A DNA stretch of 13,480 bases from JBOGVZ01 sp050692985 (GCA_050692985.1 JBOGVZ010000035.1:1-13480); one strand, 5' to 3'; shown: positions 5,367 through 12,801, counted from the stretch's first letter. Made by a program: numbers and translations. The notes: generated by a model from the letters alone, not told the origin.

Positions 5367-6527
5367 ATGAGGAAGCTGGCGGGAACCCTGACGACCATCG
5401 CCGCCGTGGCGGCGACGCTGATGACGGCCGTCCCGGCCCGGGCCGCCTTCTCGGACGTGCCCTCGGGCTACTGGGCCAAGACGGCCATCGACTACGTGGC
5501 CGACCAGCACGCCTGGATGCGGGACTTCGGGAAGGAGGAGTTCCACCCCGAGGCTCGCCTGCGCCGGCGGCATCTGGCCCGGGCGGCGGTCCGGGCCTTC
5601 GCCCCCTCCGAGGCGCCCGACCCGAAGCTGACCTTCACCGACCTGGCCTCCGACAGCCCGTTCTTCGAGCCGGCCAACGTGGCGGTCAGCCAGGGATGGA
5701 TGAGCGCCCCGGGGGGCGCCTTCAAGCCCGGCGGGAAGGTGCCGAAGCGGGAGCTGGACCGGGTGCTGGTCCGGGCGCTGGGCCTCAACGCGGAGGTCAA
5801 GGGGCTGAACGGCATCCACACCGCCGCGGGTATCCAGCTCGAGACGCCCCCCAGGTTCGCGTTCCTGGCCCTGGCCCAGCAGCTCGGCCTCCACTACAAC
5901 CATGGCACCTCCTCCGAGGACCGGGAGCTCCTTCCGAAGACCAAGGTCCGCCGGGCCGACGCGGCGTACGCGCTCCACCAAGCGGTGCTGGCCCGGGGCA
6001 CGTACAAGATCACCGCCCTGGCGCGGTACCGAGACGTGACCGTGGGGAAGATGAAGAGCGCCAAGCGCACCGCCGCGGAGTTCGCCCTGGCCTCCTCGGG
6101 CTACCCCTACGTCTACGCCGGCGAGTGGCACCGGAAGACCCCCGCCGGCTACTGCTGCGGCGCCCAGGTCCAGGGGGGCTTCGACTGCTCGGGCTTCGCC
6201 TGGTGGGTCCTCCGGGAGCCCGGCGGGGGCTGGGACAACACGGCCTTCCGGCCCTACTTCGGATGGCCCCTCCCCGAGCGGGCGTCCAAGTACATGGCCA
6301 AGGCCGCTCCCGAGCACCTCACCTACAAGGAGAGCAAGCCGATGGACCTGATGCTCTTCGACGGTGACGGCGGCAAGGGGTGGGCGGGCGTGGACCACGC
6401 CGGGATCTACCTGGGCAAGGGTTGGATGATCCACTCGACCGGCTCACTGGGCGGGGTGGGGCTCCAGTGGGTCAAGGACGGGTGGTACCGCGACCACTTC
6501 GTGTGGTCCCGTCGGGTCATCCCCTGA
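5367..6527 (+). CDS. Secreted S-layer-homology NlpC/P60 cell-wall peptidase
   Basis: The 386-residue protein starts at the ATG at 5367: GGAG is five bases upstream and the signal peptide (MRKLAGTL, hydrophobic core, PARA cleavage near 26) begins there. Residues 27-80 (AAFSDVPSGYWAKTAIDYVA) and 86-140 (LTFTDLASDSPFFEPANVAV) are two S-layer homology repeats, and 148-210 is a weaker third. A C-terminal NlpC/P60 domain spans about 229-386, with the catalytic Cys274 in GGFDCSGF, His344 in DHAGIYLG, and His356 (MIHSTG) as the probable third residue. SLH repeats bind secondary cell-wall polymers; NlpC/P60 enzymes usually cut D-gamma-glutamyl bonds in peptidoglycan stems. A Cys-Cys pair (263-264) lies just before the active site. 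It converges with the response regulator gene. Confidence 0.93.
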   Translation: MRKLAGTLTTIAAVAATLMTAVPARAAFSDVPSGYWAKTAIDYVADQHAWMRDFGKEEFHPEARLRRRHLARAAVRAFAPSEAPDPKLTFTDLASDSPFFEPANVAVSQGWMSAPGGAFKPGGKVPKRELDRVLVRALGLNAEVKGLNGIHTAAGIQLETPPRFAFLALAQQLGLHYNHGTSSEDRELLPKTKVRRADAAYALHQAVLARGTYKITALARYRDVTVGKMKSAKRTAAEFALASSGYPYVYAGEWHRKTPAGYCCGAQVQGGFDCSGFAWWVLREPGGGWDNTAFRPYFGWPLPERASKYMAKAAPEHLTYKESKPMDLMLFDGDGGKGWAGVDHAGIYLGKGWMIHSTGSLGGVGLQWVKDGWYRDHFVWSRRVIP

Positions 6528-6564
6528 CCCCGGGAGACGGCGACCCCACGGCCTCCCGACGCCG

Positions 6565-6930
6565 CTACGAGGCCAGGACCTGGCGGACCTTCTGGAGCAG
6601 CTCCCCCATCGGGAACGGCCGCCTGAGCTCGGCGTCCACGGGATAGAGGGAGAGCTTGCCCGTTTCGCCCTTCCCGGCCATGAACACGATGACCTTCGTG
6701 GCCTGAAGGTCGGGGTCCTCGCGGATCTCCCGCAGGGCGGCCCAGCCATCGGTGTTCGGGAGCTCGGCATCGAGCAGGACCAGGTCGTACCGGCCTTCCC
6801 GGAGCATGCGCAGCCCCTCCTCCGTGGTGGAGGCCTCGTCGACCTCGAAGCCCTCGAGCTGGAGCCGGAGGACCGGCTGGCGCATGTGCTCGGGGCGGTC
6901 GTCGATCAGCAAGATCCGCTTCCGGGCCAC
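6565..6930 (-). CDS. Single-domain response regulator (CheY-like) with atypical active site
   Basis: The 121-residue protein is one receiver domain with no output domain. It has the acidic pair Asp10-Asp11 (LLIDDR) and the phosphorylation site Asp54 (LVLLDAELPNTDGW). Two otherwise conserved residues are changed: the Thr/Ser after strand 4 is Met84 (VIVFMAG), and the Lys before the conserved Pro is Arg104 (ELRRPF). Such changes usually alter or abolish the phosphorylation-driven switch, so it may act by protein contact or have an altered response. The start is GTG, and TAGGGT six bases upstream suggests a leaderless transcript. No histidine kinase is in the window. It lies downstream of groL, behind the groL terminator. 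Confidence 0.9.
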   Translation of the reverse strand: MARKRILLIDDRPEHMRQPVLRLQLEGFEVDEASTTEEGLRMLREGRYDLVLLDAELPNTDGWAALREIREDPDLQATKVIVFMAGKGETGKLSLYPVDAELRRPFPMGELLQKVRQVLAS

Positions 6931-6936
6931 GCTCGT

Positions 6937-6942
6937 ACCCTA
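6937..6942 (-). promoter_or_regulatory. Probable -10 box of a leaderless promoter for the response regulator
   Basis: TAGGGT lies exactly six bases before the GTG start at 6930 and no Shine-Dalgarno is present. The spacing is the same as at the thioredoxin-TPR gene. Confidence 0.5.
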
Positions 6943-6967
6943 CCCCCTGCCCGGCGTGGGAACGCCC

Positions 6968-6991
6968 GGGCCCCGGCCGGAGCCGGGGCCC
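6968..6991 (-). terminator. Terminator hairpin of groL
   Basis: GGGCCCCGGC (6968-6977) and GCCGGGGCCC (6982-6991) form a perfect 10-bp stem with a 4-base loop, 22 bases after the groL stop. There is no T-run. It separates groL from the response regulator gene. Confidence 0.75.
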
Positions 6992-7013
6992 AGGGCGATC
7001 TCGGACGTTGCCC

Positions 7014-8636
7014 CTAGAACTCGTCCATGCCGCCGCCGGGCATCGCCGGCGCGGCGGGCTGCTTCTCCGGCTTCTCGGCCACCACGGCCTCGGTGGTCAG
7101 GAACAGGGCCGCGATCGAGGCCGCGTTCTGGAGCGCCGAACGCGTCACCTTCGTGGCGTCGACGATCCCGGCCTTGACCATGTCCACGTACTCGCCGGTG
7201 GCCGCGTTCAGGCCCTGGCCGTTGTCGAGGCTGCGGACCTTCTCGACCACCACGCCGCCCTCCAGGCCGGCGTTCTCGGCGATCTGCTTCAGCGGCTCCT
7301 CCAGGGACCGCCGGACCAGCCGGGCCCCGGTGGCCTCGTCGCCCTCGAGGTCGAGCTTGTCCAGCGCGGTCTGGGCCTGGAGGAGCGCCACCCCGCCTCC
7401 GGGGACGATGCCCTCCTCCACGGCGGCCTTGGTGGTCTGCACCGCGTCCTCGATGCGGTGCTTCTTCTCCTTGAGCTCCACCTCGGTGGCCGCGCCGACC
7501 TTGATGACGGCCACGCCGCCGGACAGCTTGGCCAGCCGCTCCTGGAGCTTCTCCCGGTCGTAGTCGGAGTCGCTCTTGTCGATTTCGGCCTTGATCTGGT
7601 TGATCCGGCCCTTGATCTCGTCCTCCGACCCGGCACCCTCCACGATCGTGGTCTCGTCCTTGGTGACCACGACCTTCCGGGCCCGCCCCAGCATGTCAAG
7701 CTGGGTGTTCTCCAGCTTCAGGCCCACCTCCTCGGAGATGACCTGGCCGCCGGCCAGGATGGCCATGTCCTGGAGCATGGCCTTGCGCCGGTCACCGAAG
7801 CCGGGTGCCTTCACCGCGACGGACTTGAACGTCCCCCGGATCTTGTTCACCACCAGGGTGGCCAGGGCCTCGCCCTCCAGGTCCTCGGCGATCACCACCA
7901 GCGGCTTCCCCGACTGCATGACCTTCTCCAGGATCGGCAGGAGGTCCTTGACCGCGGAGATCTTCTGGTTGGCCAGCAGGACGTAGGGGTCCTCCAGGAC
8001 CGCCTCCATCCGCTCCGGGTCGGTGATGAAGTACGGGGAGATGTAGCCCTTGTCGAACCGCATCCCCTCGACCAGGTCGAGCTCCATGCCGAAGGTCTGC
8101 GACTCCTCCACGGTGATGACCCCGTCCTTGCCGACCTGGTCCATGGCCTCGGCGATCTGCTCGCCGATCTCCATGTCGCCGGCGGAGATGGCCGCCACGT
8201 GCGCGATCTCGTCCTTGGCCTCGATCTCCTTGGCCTGGTTCTTGATGGCCTCGACCGAGGACTCCACGGCCGCCTCGATGCCTCGCTTCAGGGCCATCGG
8301 GTTCGCCCCGGCGGCCACGTTGCGCAAGCCCTCCTTGACCATGGCCTGGGCCAGCACGGTGGCCGTGGTGGTCCCGTCTCCGGCCACGTCGTCGGTCTTC
8401 TTGGCGACCTCCTTCACCAGCTCGGCCCCGATCTTCTCCTCGGGGTCCTCGAGCTCGATCTCCTTGGCGATGGAGACGCCGTCGTTGGTGATCGTGGGGG
8501 CTCCCCACTTCTTCTCGAGGACGACGTTGCGGCCCTTGGGGCCGAGGGTGATCCTGACCGCGTTCGCGAGCTGGTCCATCCCCCGCTCCAGGGCCCGCCG
8601 GGCCTCCTCCGTGAAGCTGATGATCTTCGCCGCCAT
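7014..8636 (-). CDS. groL: Chaperonin GroEL (60 kDa)
   Basis: The 540-residue protein is a full-length group I chaperonin, which forms the 14-mer folding chamber with GroES and ATP. Visible hallmarks are ITLGPKGRNVVLEKKWGAPTITNDGVSIAKEI near the N-terminus (as separate segments), the nucleotide loop GDGTTTATVLAQ (about 86-97) and EEGIVPGGGVALL in the C-terminal equatorial part. The tail is MPGGGMDEF, a Gly/Met type rather than a His-rich one, so this looks like the housekeeping paralogue. The ribosome site AGGAGGG (8649-8643) lies six bases before the ATG. A CIRCE operator and a perfect TATAAT precede it, so HrcA repression is expected. No groES gene is adjacent; it must be elsewhere. Confidence 0.98.
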   Translation of the reverse strand: MAAKIISFTEEARRALERGMDQLANAVRITLGPKGRNVVLEKKWGAPTITNDGVSIAKEIELEDPEEKIGAELVKEVAKKTDDVAGDGTTTATVLAQAMVKEGLRNVAAGANPMALKRGIEAAVESSVEAIKNQAKEIEAKDEIAHVAAISAGDMEIGEQIAEAMDQVGKDGVITVEESQTFGMELDLVEGMRFDKGYISPYFITDPERMEAVLEDPYVLLANQKISAVKDLLPILEKVMQSGKPLVVIAEDLEGEALATLVVNKIRGTFKSVAVKAPGFGDRRKAMLQDMAILAGGQVISEEVGLKLENTQLDMLGRARKVVVTKDETTIVEGAGSEDEIKGRINQIKAEIDKSDSDYDREKLQERLAKLSGGVAVIKVGAATEVELKEKKHRIEDAVQTTKAAVEEGIVPGGGVALLQAQTALDKLDLEGDEATGARLVRRSLEEPLKQIAENAGLEGGVVVEKVRSLDNGQGLNAATGEYVDMVKAGIVDATKVTRSALQNAASIAALFLTTEAVVAEKPEKQPAAPAMPGGGMDEF

Positions 8637-8669
8637 GCGCGTCCCTCCTGGGTCGTGTGCCTTCGCCTG

Positions 8670-8696
8670 CTAGCACTCTCACGGGGAGAGTGCTAA
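8670..8696 (-). promoter_or_regulatory. CIRCE operator (HrcA binding site)
   Basis: TAGCACTC (8671-8678), nine bases, and GAGTGCTA (8688-8695) form the CIRCE inverted repeat. It matches the consensus TTAGCACTC-N9-GAGTGCTAA except for the outermost base of one arm. It lies directly downstream of the -10 box, in the start of the groL leader. HrcA binding there would block transcription until heat stress. Confidence 0.95.
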
Positions 8697-8702
8697 GTAC
8701 GC

Positions 8703-8708
8703 ATTATA
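8703..8708 (-). promoter_or_regulatory. groL promoter -10 box
   Basis: The minus strand reads TATAAT, a perfect -10 hexamer, just upstream of CIRCE. A TTGCGT candidate -35 lies 19 bases further up, which is wider than ideal. Transcription would start at the edge of CIRCE and leave a leader of about 60 bases. Confidence 0.8.
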
Positions 8709-8745
8709 GAGCGAGGGGCGGCGGGGAACGCAAGGCCGGAACCGC

Positions 8746-10308
8746 CTACTCAGGCTTGGGGGGCTTCTCCGTCCAGTCACAGCCCGGCGGGTTGTGGTCC
8801 TCCGGGGTCCACGTGGCACAGGTGGCGAACATCGGCGTGCGGGACACCGGGCTCATCACCGAGGGGAAGTCGCAGGTCGGCAGGAGGGGCGGGTCGCTGG
8901 TGACGGAGCGGCCGGGAGCCGCGATGTTGCCCTCCCAGCAGTTCCCCTCGCCTTCGAGGTCCCACCAGAAGTCGACCCCGTTGGGCCGAACCTCTCCGGC
9001 CGGGGACACCCCCATGCGGTTGCGGAGGTACCGGTTGAAGTGGGAGGTGTCGTACTGCTTCGCCGGATCCATCTCCTCTCGGAGCGCCGCCGGCGCCCAC
9101 AGCTGGAACATCCCGGCACGCCAGTTGTCCCACACCCGGTTTCGCTCGAACGTGTTCGAGTTCCCTCCGAGCAGGAGGAACCCGGTTCCCACGGGGGCAG
9201 GGAGGGTGGGGCACACCACTCCTTCCGGATAGCGCTTCCGGGCCGCCTCGATGTCCTGGCAGGTGCCGTCCTCCCAGTACCGGTTGTAGTCCTGGTTGTT
9301 CGAGTAGATGAGGTTGTTCCTGAACGTGGACGAGTCCTGCGGCAGGCCGGGGTGGTTCGGGAACAGGCTGTCCACGGTGGCTCCAAGGGTGTTGTGGTGG
9401 AAGCGGTTGTGATGGACGAACAGGGAGTTCCCGGCGGTGCCGGACAGGCCGATGAGGTTGTGGTGCGCGTTGCACCTCCTGATCTCGGCCGCGGGACGGC
9501 TCCCGTGGAGGTCGGCCGCCGACCCCGGATAGACCCCGCCGTCGCCGTTGCCGTAGGCCTCGCACCGCTTGTACAGGCCGTGGTCGGAGGCGAACGTCAG
9601 AAAGCCGTACTCGTCGTTCCACCGAGCCACCACGCGGTCGATCACGTACCCGTCGGTCTCGATCACGTACAGCGAGTTGGCGTGCGATTCCTGAACGGTG
9701 AAGTTCCGGAAGTAGATCTCGTCGGCCCGGTCGGCCCGGATCGCGTTCAGCTTCCGGAAGCCGTTGTCCACGATCACGTCCTCGGGCCCGCGCCCGGTCC
9801 CCTCGATCTGGAGCCGGCACACCGGGCGGTCGCACTCGCGGTCCTCGTCGGGGCCGTCACCCAGGATCGAGATCAGGTTCTGGTTGTGCGGGCACTTCAG
9901 GTGCTGCTCGTACGTGAGGATGGCCTCCTCCCCGATCTCCTGGCACTCACCCTCCAGGGGACGGGTGGAGGGCCGCTCCCGGTAGACGCCCGGCAGGATC
10001 AGGATCCGTGTGCCCTGCTCCGTGACGCTGTCCACCGCAGCCTGGATGTGGCGGAATCCCTCATCCCGGCAGCGCTCGTACAGGCGGAGGTTCCGCCGCT
10101 CCAGGGCCCCCCCGAGGGCGTGGATCCGCTCGAGCGTGGGCTTGCCCTTGCACACCAGCAGCGTGGGTCCCCCGGTCCGGTACCGGGGCACCCGCCCCGG
10201 AGGCTCGGGGAAGAAGCTCTCGCGCTCCTCGTGGGCGGCCCCGGGCGCGGGGAGCCCCACGACCACCGCCAGGACGAGGGCGACCACCAGCCAGCGACGG
10301 AGGGTCAC
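8746..10308 (-). CDS. Secreted right-handed parallel beta-helix protein
   Basis: The 520-residue protein has a signal peptide (MTLRRWLVVALVLAVVVG, GAAHEE cleavage region) from a GTG start. No Shine-Dalgarno is evident. Residues about 85-110 (FRHIQAAVDSVTEQGTRILILPGVYRE) are the typical entry of pectate-lyase/NosD-like beta-helix proteins. Repeated short turns follow, with many Asn, His and Gly: FRNFTVQESHANSLYV, VVARWNDEYGFLTFA, CEAYGNGDGGVY, CNAHHNLIGLSG, VHHNRFHHNTLGA, FRNNLIYSNNQD, FERNRVWDNWRAG. About a dozen cysteines suggest disulfides in the mature protein. Related folds bind or cleave polysaccharides, but I see no certain catalytic set, so the function is open. The sulfotransferase/glycosyltransferase pair lies upstream on the same strand, beyond a repeat block. 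Confidence 0.88.
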   Translation of the reverse strand: MTLRRWLVVALVLAVVVGLPAPGAAHEERESFFPEPPGRVPRYRTGGPTLLVCKGKPTLERIHALGGALERRNLRLYERCRDEGFRHIQAAVDSVTEQGTRILILPGVYRERPSTRPLEGECQEIGEEAILTYEQHLKCPHNQNLISILGDGPDEDRECDRPVCRLQIEGTGRGPEDVIVDNGFRKLNAIRADRADEIYFRNFTVQESHANSLYVIETDGYVIDRVVARWNDEYGFLTFASDHGLYKRCEAYGNGDGGVYPGSAADLHGSRPAAEIRRCNAHHNLIGLSGTAGNSLFVHHNRFHHNTLGATVDSLFPNHPGLPQDSSTFRNNLIYSNNQDYNRYWEDGTCQDIEAARKRYPEGVVCPTLPAPVGTGFLLLGGNSNTFERNRVWDNWRAGMFQLWAPAALREEMDPAKQYDTSHFNRYLRNRMGVSPAGEVRPNGVDFWWDLEGEGNCWEGNIAAPGRSVTSDPPLLPTCDFPSVMSPVSRTPMFATCATWTPEDHNPPGCDWTEKPPKPE

Positions 10309-10324
10309 GGTCTCGTAGGTATTC

Positions 10325-10545
10325 GCTACCGGGGCGGCGTTTCCCTGCCGGTGCGGCTGGGGGGTCTCGCTACCCCCCCGGGCCCCCCGTCCGGCTGGGG
10401 GGTCCGCTCGCTTCCCGCCCGGCCGCCTCTCGGTCCCGGGCGAGCTACCCCCCCGGGCCCCCCGTCAGGCTGGGGGGTCCGCTCGCTTCCCCCCTGGCCG
10501 CCTCCCGGTCCCGGGCGAGCTACCCCCCCGGACCCCCCGTCCGGC
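10325..10545. repeat. GC-rich 75-bp tandem repeat block
   Basis: Two full 75-base units (10369-10443 and 10444-10518) differ at four positions by my reading. A third, partial unit (10519-10545) runs into the 3' end of the glycosyltransferase gene, and a degenerate one (10325-10368) lies on the other side. Each unit starts GCTACCCCCCCGG and contains CTGGGGGGTCCGCTCGC. On the minus strand GGGGGGT-A-GCTCGC can pair with GCGAGC-GG-ACCCCCC, giving a 13-bp stem-loop per unit. The block fills the 211 bases between the glycosyltransferase stop and the beta-helix start; the stop codon TAG is itself repeat sequence. Confidence 0.85.
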
Positions 10546-11446
10546 GACCCGATCCCCGGAGGTAGCCGGCCATCTTGGCCACGTCGGTGACCAGCATCAG
10601 CGCCGGGACGGCGACCGCCGCGGCGACCCGCTGACCGGGGCGGGGCAGCAGGCGCCAGGCCCGGCGCACCGGCCTGGCGGCGTAGAGGGTCCCGGCCACC
10701 GCGGCCAGCCCCAGGGCCGGCCGGTTCCGAGCGGCCACCGCCGCGGCCAGGGCCCCGTAGACGGCGAACCGCATCAGGTGGCGCCGCGTGTGCATCCGGG
10801 CCTCGCCGTCTCCGGCCGCGTAGGCGGAGAACTGCCGCCAGTAGGCGGCGAGCGTGGGCCGGGGGCGCCGGTACACAACGGCCCCCCGGGCCAGGCGCAT
10901 CGCGGCCCCCGAGCGCCGCCACCGGTGGTTCAGCTCCATGTCCTCACCGATGGCCAGCCACTCGGGGTAGCCTCCGGCCGACTCGAAGACCTCCCGTCGG
11001 AAGGCCACGGAGCGGGCCGAGGGCATGTACGTCTCCTCCCGGATCTCGTGGGGCTCCCTGATCGAGACGGCCGCGGCGCACGCCTGGAAGAAGCCATGCG
11101 TCAGCGGCCGGTACAGCCCCATCGACACGTCCGCCCCCGCCTCCAGCGGCTCCAGGATCCGCTCCAGCCAGTCCGGAGCCAGCACGCAGTCGGCGTCGGA
11201 GCAGGCGATGGCCTCGTGGGAAGCGGCCCGGACAGCCACGTTCCGCCCCCGGGCGATGTTCGCCCCGGGCTCCTCGATCAGCGAGACCCCGGGCGCCTCC
11301 CGCAGGATCTCCGCGGTCCCGTCGGTGGACCCGCCGTCCACGATGACCACCTCGTCCGGCGGCCGGGTCTGGGCGGCGATCGACGCCAGGAACTCGGCCA
11401 CCTCGCCGGCCGCGTCCTTGACCGTGGCCACCAGCGAGACCTTCAT
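10520..11446 (-). CDS. Family 2 glycosyltransferase, membrane-associated
   Basis: The 308-residue protein begins MKVSLVATVKDAAGEVAEFL, typical of GT2/GT-A enzymes, which move a sugar from a nucleotide donor. The nucleotide-binding part includes VVIVDGGSTDGT (33-44) and the DXD-like CSDADCVL (82-89). The acceptor-side motif is GEDMELNHRWRR (167-178). Two hydrophobic stretches near 228-257 and 273-290 suggest a C-terminal membrane anchor. The ATG overlaps the TGA of the sulfotransferase gene as ATGA, so translation is probably coupled. The last eight residues (RRTGGPGG) and the stop codon lie inside the 75-bp repeat, so the C-terminus seems to have been replaced or extended by repeat sequence. 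Donor and acceptor are unknown. Confidence 0.9.
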   Translation of the reverse strand: MKVSLVATVKDAAGEVAEFLASIAAQTRPPDEVVIVDGGSTDGTAEILREAPGVSLIEEPGANIARGRNVAVRAASHEAIACSDADCVLAPDWLERILEPLEAGADVSMGLYRPLTHGFFQACAAAVSIREPHEIREETYMPSARSVAFRREVFESAGGYPEWLAIGEDMELNHRWRRSGAAMRLARGAVVYRRPRPTLAAYWRQFSAYAAGDGEARMHTRRHLMRFAVYGALAAAVAARNRPALGLAAVAGTLYAARPVRRAWRLLPRPGQRVAAAVAVPALMLVTDVAKMAGYLRGSGRRTGGPGG

Positions 11447-12387
11447 GCCGGCCTCGGCACCCAGTCGGCCTCCGTGTAGAACGCCGAGGCCACCTCGGCG
11501 GTCCCGGCCCTGACCCGCTCCCGCTCCTCTTCGGCGAGCCGGGTGACCCACGTCCGAGCCGCGGCGCGGCTGTTCCGCTTCACCCGCCGATGCAGCCACG
11601 TGGGGACCTCGCCCACGTTGCGCTCGCTGGAGAGCCGGGCCGTGGCCGCCCGCAGCCCGGGCCCCCACACCAGCCCCACCCGTCCGGCCAGCTCACGGAA
11701 TCCCTCCAGCGGAGCCTCCGCCAGCTCTTCGTGCTTCACGAAGGTCCAGTCGGGGTGCCGGTCCCGGTAGCCCCGGATCACGTGGTGGATCGCGTTCCAC
11801 ATCAGGATCGACTGGTCGACGACGTCCCGCTCCTCGCCGGCGAAGCGACGGATCTGCTGCGCGTACGGGGCCAGGAGGTCCCGCAGCAGCAGGTCCTGCT
11901 GCGACCAGTTGCGGAAGTCGAAGGTCCACCCCAGCCGCTTCAGGCTCCCGGCGAACGCGGCGGGGTGGCGGACCATCACCACGGGGGTCATGCCGAACCG
12001 CTGGGCCAGCCACTCCGCGGAGAACAGGGCGATGGGGTCCTTGAGCAGCGGCCGGGCCGACCTGGCCCGTGTCGCCACGCTGCGGGCCCACTCCAGCGCG
12101 GCCTGCCCCGCCTGGCGGGCGGTCCGAAGCCGTGCCAGGTCCCGGGCGATCGGGTAGCGCAGCCGGAGGACCTCCTCCACGAGTGGGGCGTACGGCCCCT
12201 CGTTCTCCGGGCACACGTACAGATACCAGTGCGGCAGGCGGCCCCCCATCCACCCCGGGGCCCGCTGAGGGTTGAACGGCTCGTGCACGTAGGCGACGCC
12301 GGGCGAGGCGGCCAGCACCTTCCCCACCCAGGTGGTGCCCGAGCGGTGAGAGCCGGTGACGAGGATGGGAGCTTCCACGAGCCGCAT
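11443..12387 (-). CDS. Sulfotransferase family protein
   Basis: The 314-residue protein is a PAPS-dependent sulfotransferase-type enzyme. The 5'-phosphosulfate loop is VTGSHRSGTTWVGKVL (10-25), and the 3'-phosphate motif is VVMVRHPAAFAGSLKRL. Other family marks are VHEPFNP and LLKDPIALFSAEW. It would transfer sulfate to a hydroxyl group of a glycan, lipid or small molecule. Two adjacent ATGs are possible starts (12390 and 12387); I prefer 12387 because GGAG then lies seven bases away rather than four. A longer frame to 12486 is Arg/Ser-rich and unlike the family. The gene overlaps the downstream glycosyltransferase by four bases, which suggests a pair that builds a sulfated glycan or glycolipid (inference). 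It is divergent from the DUF5679 gene. Confidence 0.88.
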   Translation of the reverse strand: MRLVEAPILVTGSHRSGTTWVGKVLAASPGVAYVHEPFNPQRAPGWMGGRLPHWYLYVCPENEGPYAPLVEEVLRLRYPIARDLARLRTARQAGQAALEWARSVATRARSARPLLKDPIALFSAEWLAQRFGMTPVVMVRHPAAFAGSLKRLGWTFDFRNWSQQDLLLRDLLAPYAQQIRRFAGEERDVVDQSILMWNAIHHVIRGYRDRHPDWTFVKHEELAEAPLEGFRELAGRVGLVWGPGLRAATARLSSERNVGEVPTWLHRRVKRNSRAAARTWVTRLAEEERERVRAGTAEVASAFYTEADWVPRPA

Positions 12388-12487
12388 CATATGGCTCCGG
12401 CGGTCCGCCTCGCCCGAACGGCTACCGTGGGGTGGCGTACTCGACCGCGGGGCCAGGGCGGAGCGATCCTCCCGTGTTCGTGGCACT

Positions 12488-12501
12488 CGAACACACGTTC
12501 A
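12488..12501. promoter_or_regulatory. Possible LexA (SOS) box
   Basis: CGAACACACGTTCA contains GAAC-N4-GTTC and fits the Gram-positive/actinobacterial LexA box except at the last base. It lies between the divergent sulfotransferase and DUF5679 genes, 109 bases before the latter. An 8-base match can occur by chance in a window of this size. Confidence 0.3.
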
Positions 12502-12550
12502 CCGGGGATGCTTGCAACAGGCTGGGAAAGGCCCCACGATGAGAGGCACG

Positions 12551-12569
12551 GGGCCGCTCCCAGCGGCCC
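12551..12569 (+). other. Perfect 8-bp hairpin in the DUF5679 leader
   Basis: GGGCCGCT (12551-12558) pairs with AGCGGCCC (12562-12569) over a 3-base loop, 40 bases before the DUF5679 start. It has no T-run. Whether it ends an upstream transcript or structures the leader cannot be told. Confidence 0.5.
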
Positions 12570-12609
12570 TGAAGCGTATCGGGGCGTCGAGCGTGGAAGG
12601 AGGTGAACG

Positions 12610-12777
12610 ATGGCTCAGTACGAGGCCTACTGCGTGAAGGATCGCGAGAAGGTCATGTTCGAGGGCGAGGTCGTCACGCTCAAGAACGGCAGGAAGGCCG
12701 CCAAGGGGCAGTGTCCCAAGTGCGGCACCACCGTCATGCGCATCCTCAGCAAGGAGCAGGCTGCCGCGGCAGGGTAG
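12610..12777 (+). CDS. DUF5679 small zinc-ribbon-like protein
   Basis: The 55-residue protein starts with MAQYEAYCVKDREKVMFEG and ends KEQAAAAG. A perfect AAGGAGGTG (12597-12605) lies four bases before the ATG, so strong translation is expected. NGRKAAKGQCPKCGTTVMRIL (26-46) is the core of the DUF5679 family, small proteins of unknown function. Cysteines are at 8, 35 and 38. The first knuckle is CVKD, where a CxxC would complete a four-cysteine site, so Asp11 may be the fourth metal ligand or the site may be incomplete. It is cytoplasmic and has its own transcription unit, divergent from the sulfotransferase and convergent with the Rrf2 gene. The function is unknown. Confidence 0.9.
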   Translation: MAQYEAYCVKDREKVMFEGEVVTLKNGRKAAKGQCPKCGTTVMRILSKEQAAAAG

Positions 12778-12801
12778 GCGAGCGGAGCCCGGGCAGCGGG
12801 T

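Noticed and set aside
6528..6564. Terminator between the SLH-NlpC/P60 gene and the response regulator gene
   Set aside because: Only a 6-bp CGGGAG/CTCCCG pairing with a 16-base loop is visible, too weak to call.
7008..8696. Long plus-strand open frame opposite groL
   Set aside because: It is the antisense shadow of groL, low in complexity and without family features.
10325..10545. CRISPR array
   Set aside because: Units are contiguous, with no unique spacers and no cas genes; this is a simple tandem repeat.
8794..10590. 598-residue plus-strand open frame opposite the beta-helix gene
   Set aside because: It is the antisense shadow of a clear secreted protein, rich in Val, Gly and Arg, and runs into the repeat block.
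10326..10922. Minus-strand open frame with in-frame 25-residue repeats (SERTPQPDGGPGGVARPG)
   Set aside because: It overlaps the glycosyltransferase in another frame, has no ribosome site or known domain, and stays open because the 75-bp repeat length is a multiple of three in GC-rich DNA.
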